Source: Dactylorhiza incarnata (taxonomy: Eukaryota > Streptophyta > Magnoliopsida > Asparagales > Orchidaceae). From it: 64,000 nucleotides of DNA. Shown in pieces: positions 63,418 through 64,000 of the stretch. Positions within the stretch are counted from its first letter, which is position 1. Each line of letters opens with the position of its first letter. Location of the stretch: NCBI GenBank assembly GCA_033032865.1, contig JAWHQI010000049.1, forward strand, positions 992,001 through 1,056,000, in the 5' to 3' direction. Both the position numbers and the translations under genes were made by a program. The notes under the pieces are model-generated. The model saw nothing but the letters and a program-made list of their open reading frames with translations, was not told the DNA's origin and did not search any database.

Positions 63418-64000
63418 TGTTGAAACCGATTTCTCGATCTCTGGTGGAGCTCGGGGCCCTCACCGAAATGAGAGGCGGCTAGCCCTTACCGGTCCCTCGG
63501 GAGAGGTAAGACCGACGATACGAGCAAAGAACAAAGACCCTAGTCTCAGCGAGGAGGTCCCTCCACTAACCCGGAAGATCGTTGAGCGCTTCCCCTCCCA
63601 AGCCAAAGCTAAGACTCGGGCACCTTGGAGAGCTAGAGAGCACAAACCAAAGCGACCTAGGGAGAGAAGAGCTCAAAGATAACCAACCGGCCTCTCTCCA
63701 AGGTGCCCTTTGAGGTCTATTTATAGATTTTAGTTTGGTGGTCTGTCGATAACCAAATCCCACTGTCCATTCTCACTATCCGCACACCGGATTGGTCTGT
63801 CAACAGCCAAACTCCGCTGTTTGGAGAGGCTAAACGCAGACCACCAGGGGCTCCTTGGTAAAAATCCCTTCCTGGACTTTTACGGGGCGAGCCAGCCCGC
63901 TTCGCGACCTCCCTCGCGAGTGGAGCTCGCGAGCCTCGGGGTCGGCGAACCCCAGAGGTACTATCAGCACTCACTCTAGGCGGGCTCGCCTAGCGGACTC
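63418..64000 (-). repeat. 5' LTR of the Tat-lineage element, cut by the window edge
   Basis: 583 of about 968 bp, matching 51556-52138 with one difference that I can see. TATA box on the minus strand at the complement of 63718-63725. Confidence 0.92.

Larger units (their letters stand above)
51556..64000 (-). mobile_element. Young Tat-lineage Ty3/gypsy element with two antisense genes
   Basis: 3' LTR 51556-52523, 5' LTR from 63418 to beyond the window. Minus strand: gag, protease, RT, RNase H, second (archaeal-type) RNase H, integrase. The second RNase H after the first is diagnostic of the Tat lineage. Between integrase and the 3' LTR lie a nine-unit 97-bp repeat and genes A and B on the plus strand. 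The 583 bp of 5' LTR in view differ from the 3' LTR by one base that I can see (51900 G, 63762 A), so insertion is recent. The right target-site copy is outside the window. Confidence 0.93.

Noticed and set aside
1..64000. Host genes, tRNA, rRNA or organelle insertions
   Set aside because: Every long frame with recognisable motifs is retrotransposon-derived, and I saw no tRNA-like box pairs or rRNA blocks by eye; a dedicated scan could still find short RNA genes.

Overview
The window looks like plant nuclear DNA, probably angiosperm. It is almost entirely nested LTR retrotransposons with 5-bp target-site duplications, tRNA-Met-type primer sites, and Ty3/gypsy and Ty1/copia polyproteins of plant lineages. 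I find no host gene, tRNA, rRNA or prokaryotic feature. Most coding regions carry nonsense codons, many of the C-to-T / G-to-A type expected of methylated heterochromatin.

Layout. (1) 1-24684: a head-to-tail run of a Tekay-like chromovirus, internal1-LTR(1361-3170)-internal2-LTR(19346-21164)-internal3, in which each LTR is shared by two internal domains. Internal2 is split by a SIRE-like copia element on the minus strand (5791-17133). That copia element holds a solo LTR (12660-13655) of a second copia family. (2) 24685-25841 and 41917-about 45800: old sequence that starts like another chromovirus LTR and contains tandem repeats. It was split by a CRM-like chromovirus (25842-41911), which was itself split by a minus-strand Tekay-like element (28166-36420). 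(3) About 45900-47356: remnant of a Tat-lineage extra-gene module. (4) 47357-51555: 5' part of a copia element of the solo-LTR family. (5) 51556-64000: a young Tat-lineage Ty3/gypsy element on the minus strand, running off the right edge.

The most interesting unit is the Tat element. Its gag-pol is on the minus strand (about 57.7-63.4 kb). Between pol and its 3' LTR it carries nine 97-bp tandem repeats and then two genes on the opposite strand, each with a TATA box and three short GT-AG introns whose phases fit exactly: gene A (322 aa, 52710-53878) and gene B (574 aa, 54330-56283). The remnant at 45.9-47.4 kb keeps homologues of both genes in the same order, but its gene B lacks the first intron. 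This points to a conserved two-gene antisense cassette rather than chance open frames.

A second notable signal is in the Tekay-like family. Three separate copies carry a 78-79 nt intron-like segment at the gag/protease boundary. Retained, it ends translation just after gag; removed, it joins gag to protease in frame. This suggests splicing may set the Gag to Gag-Pol ratio.
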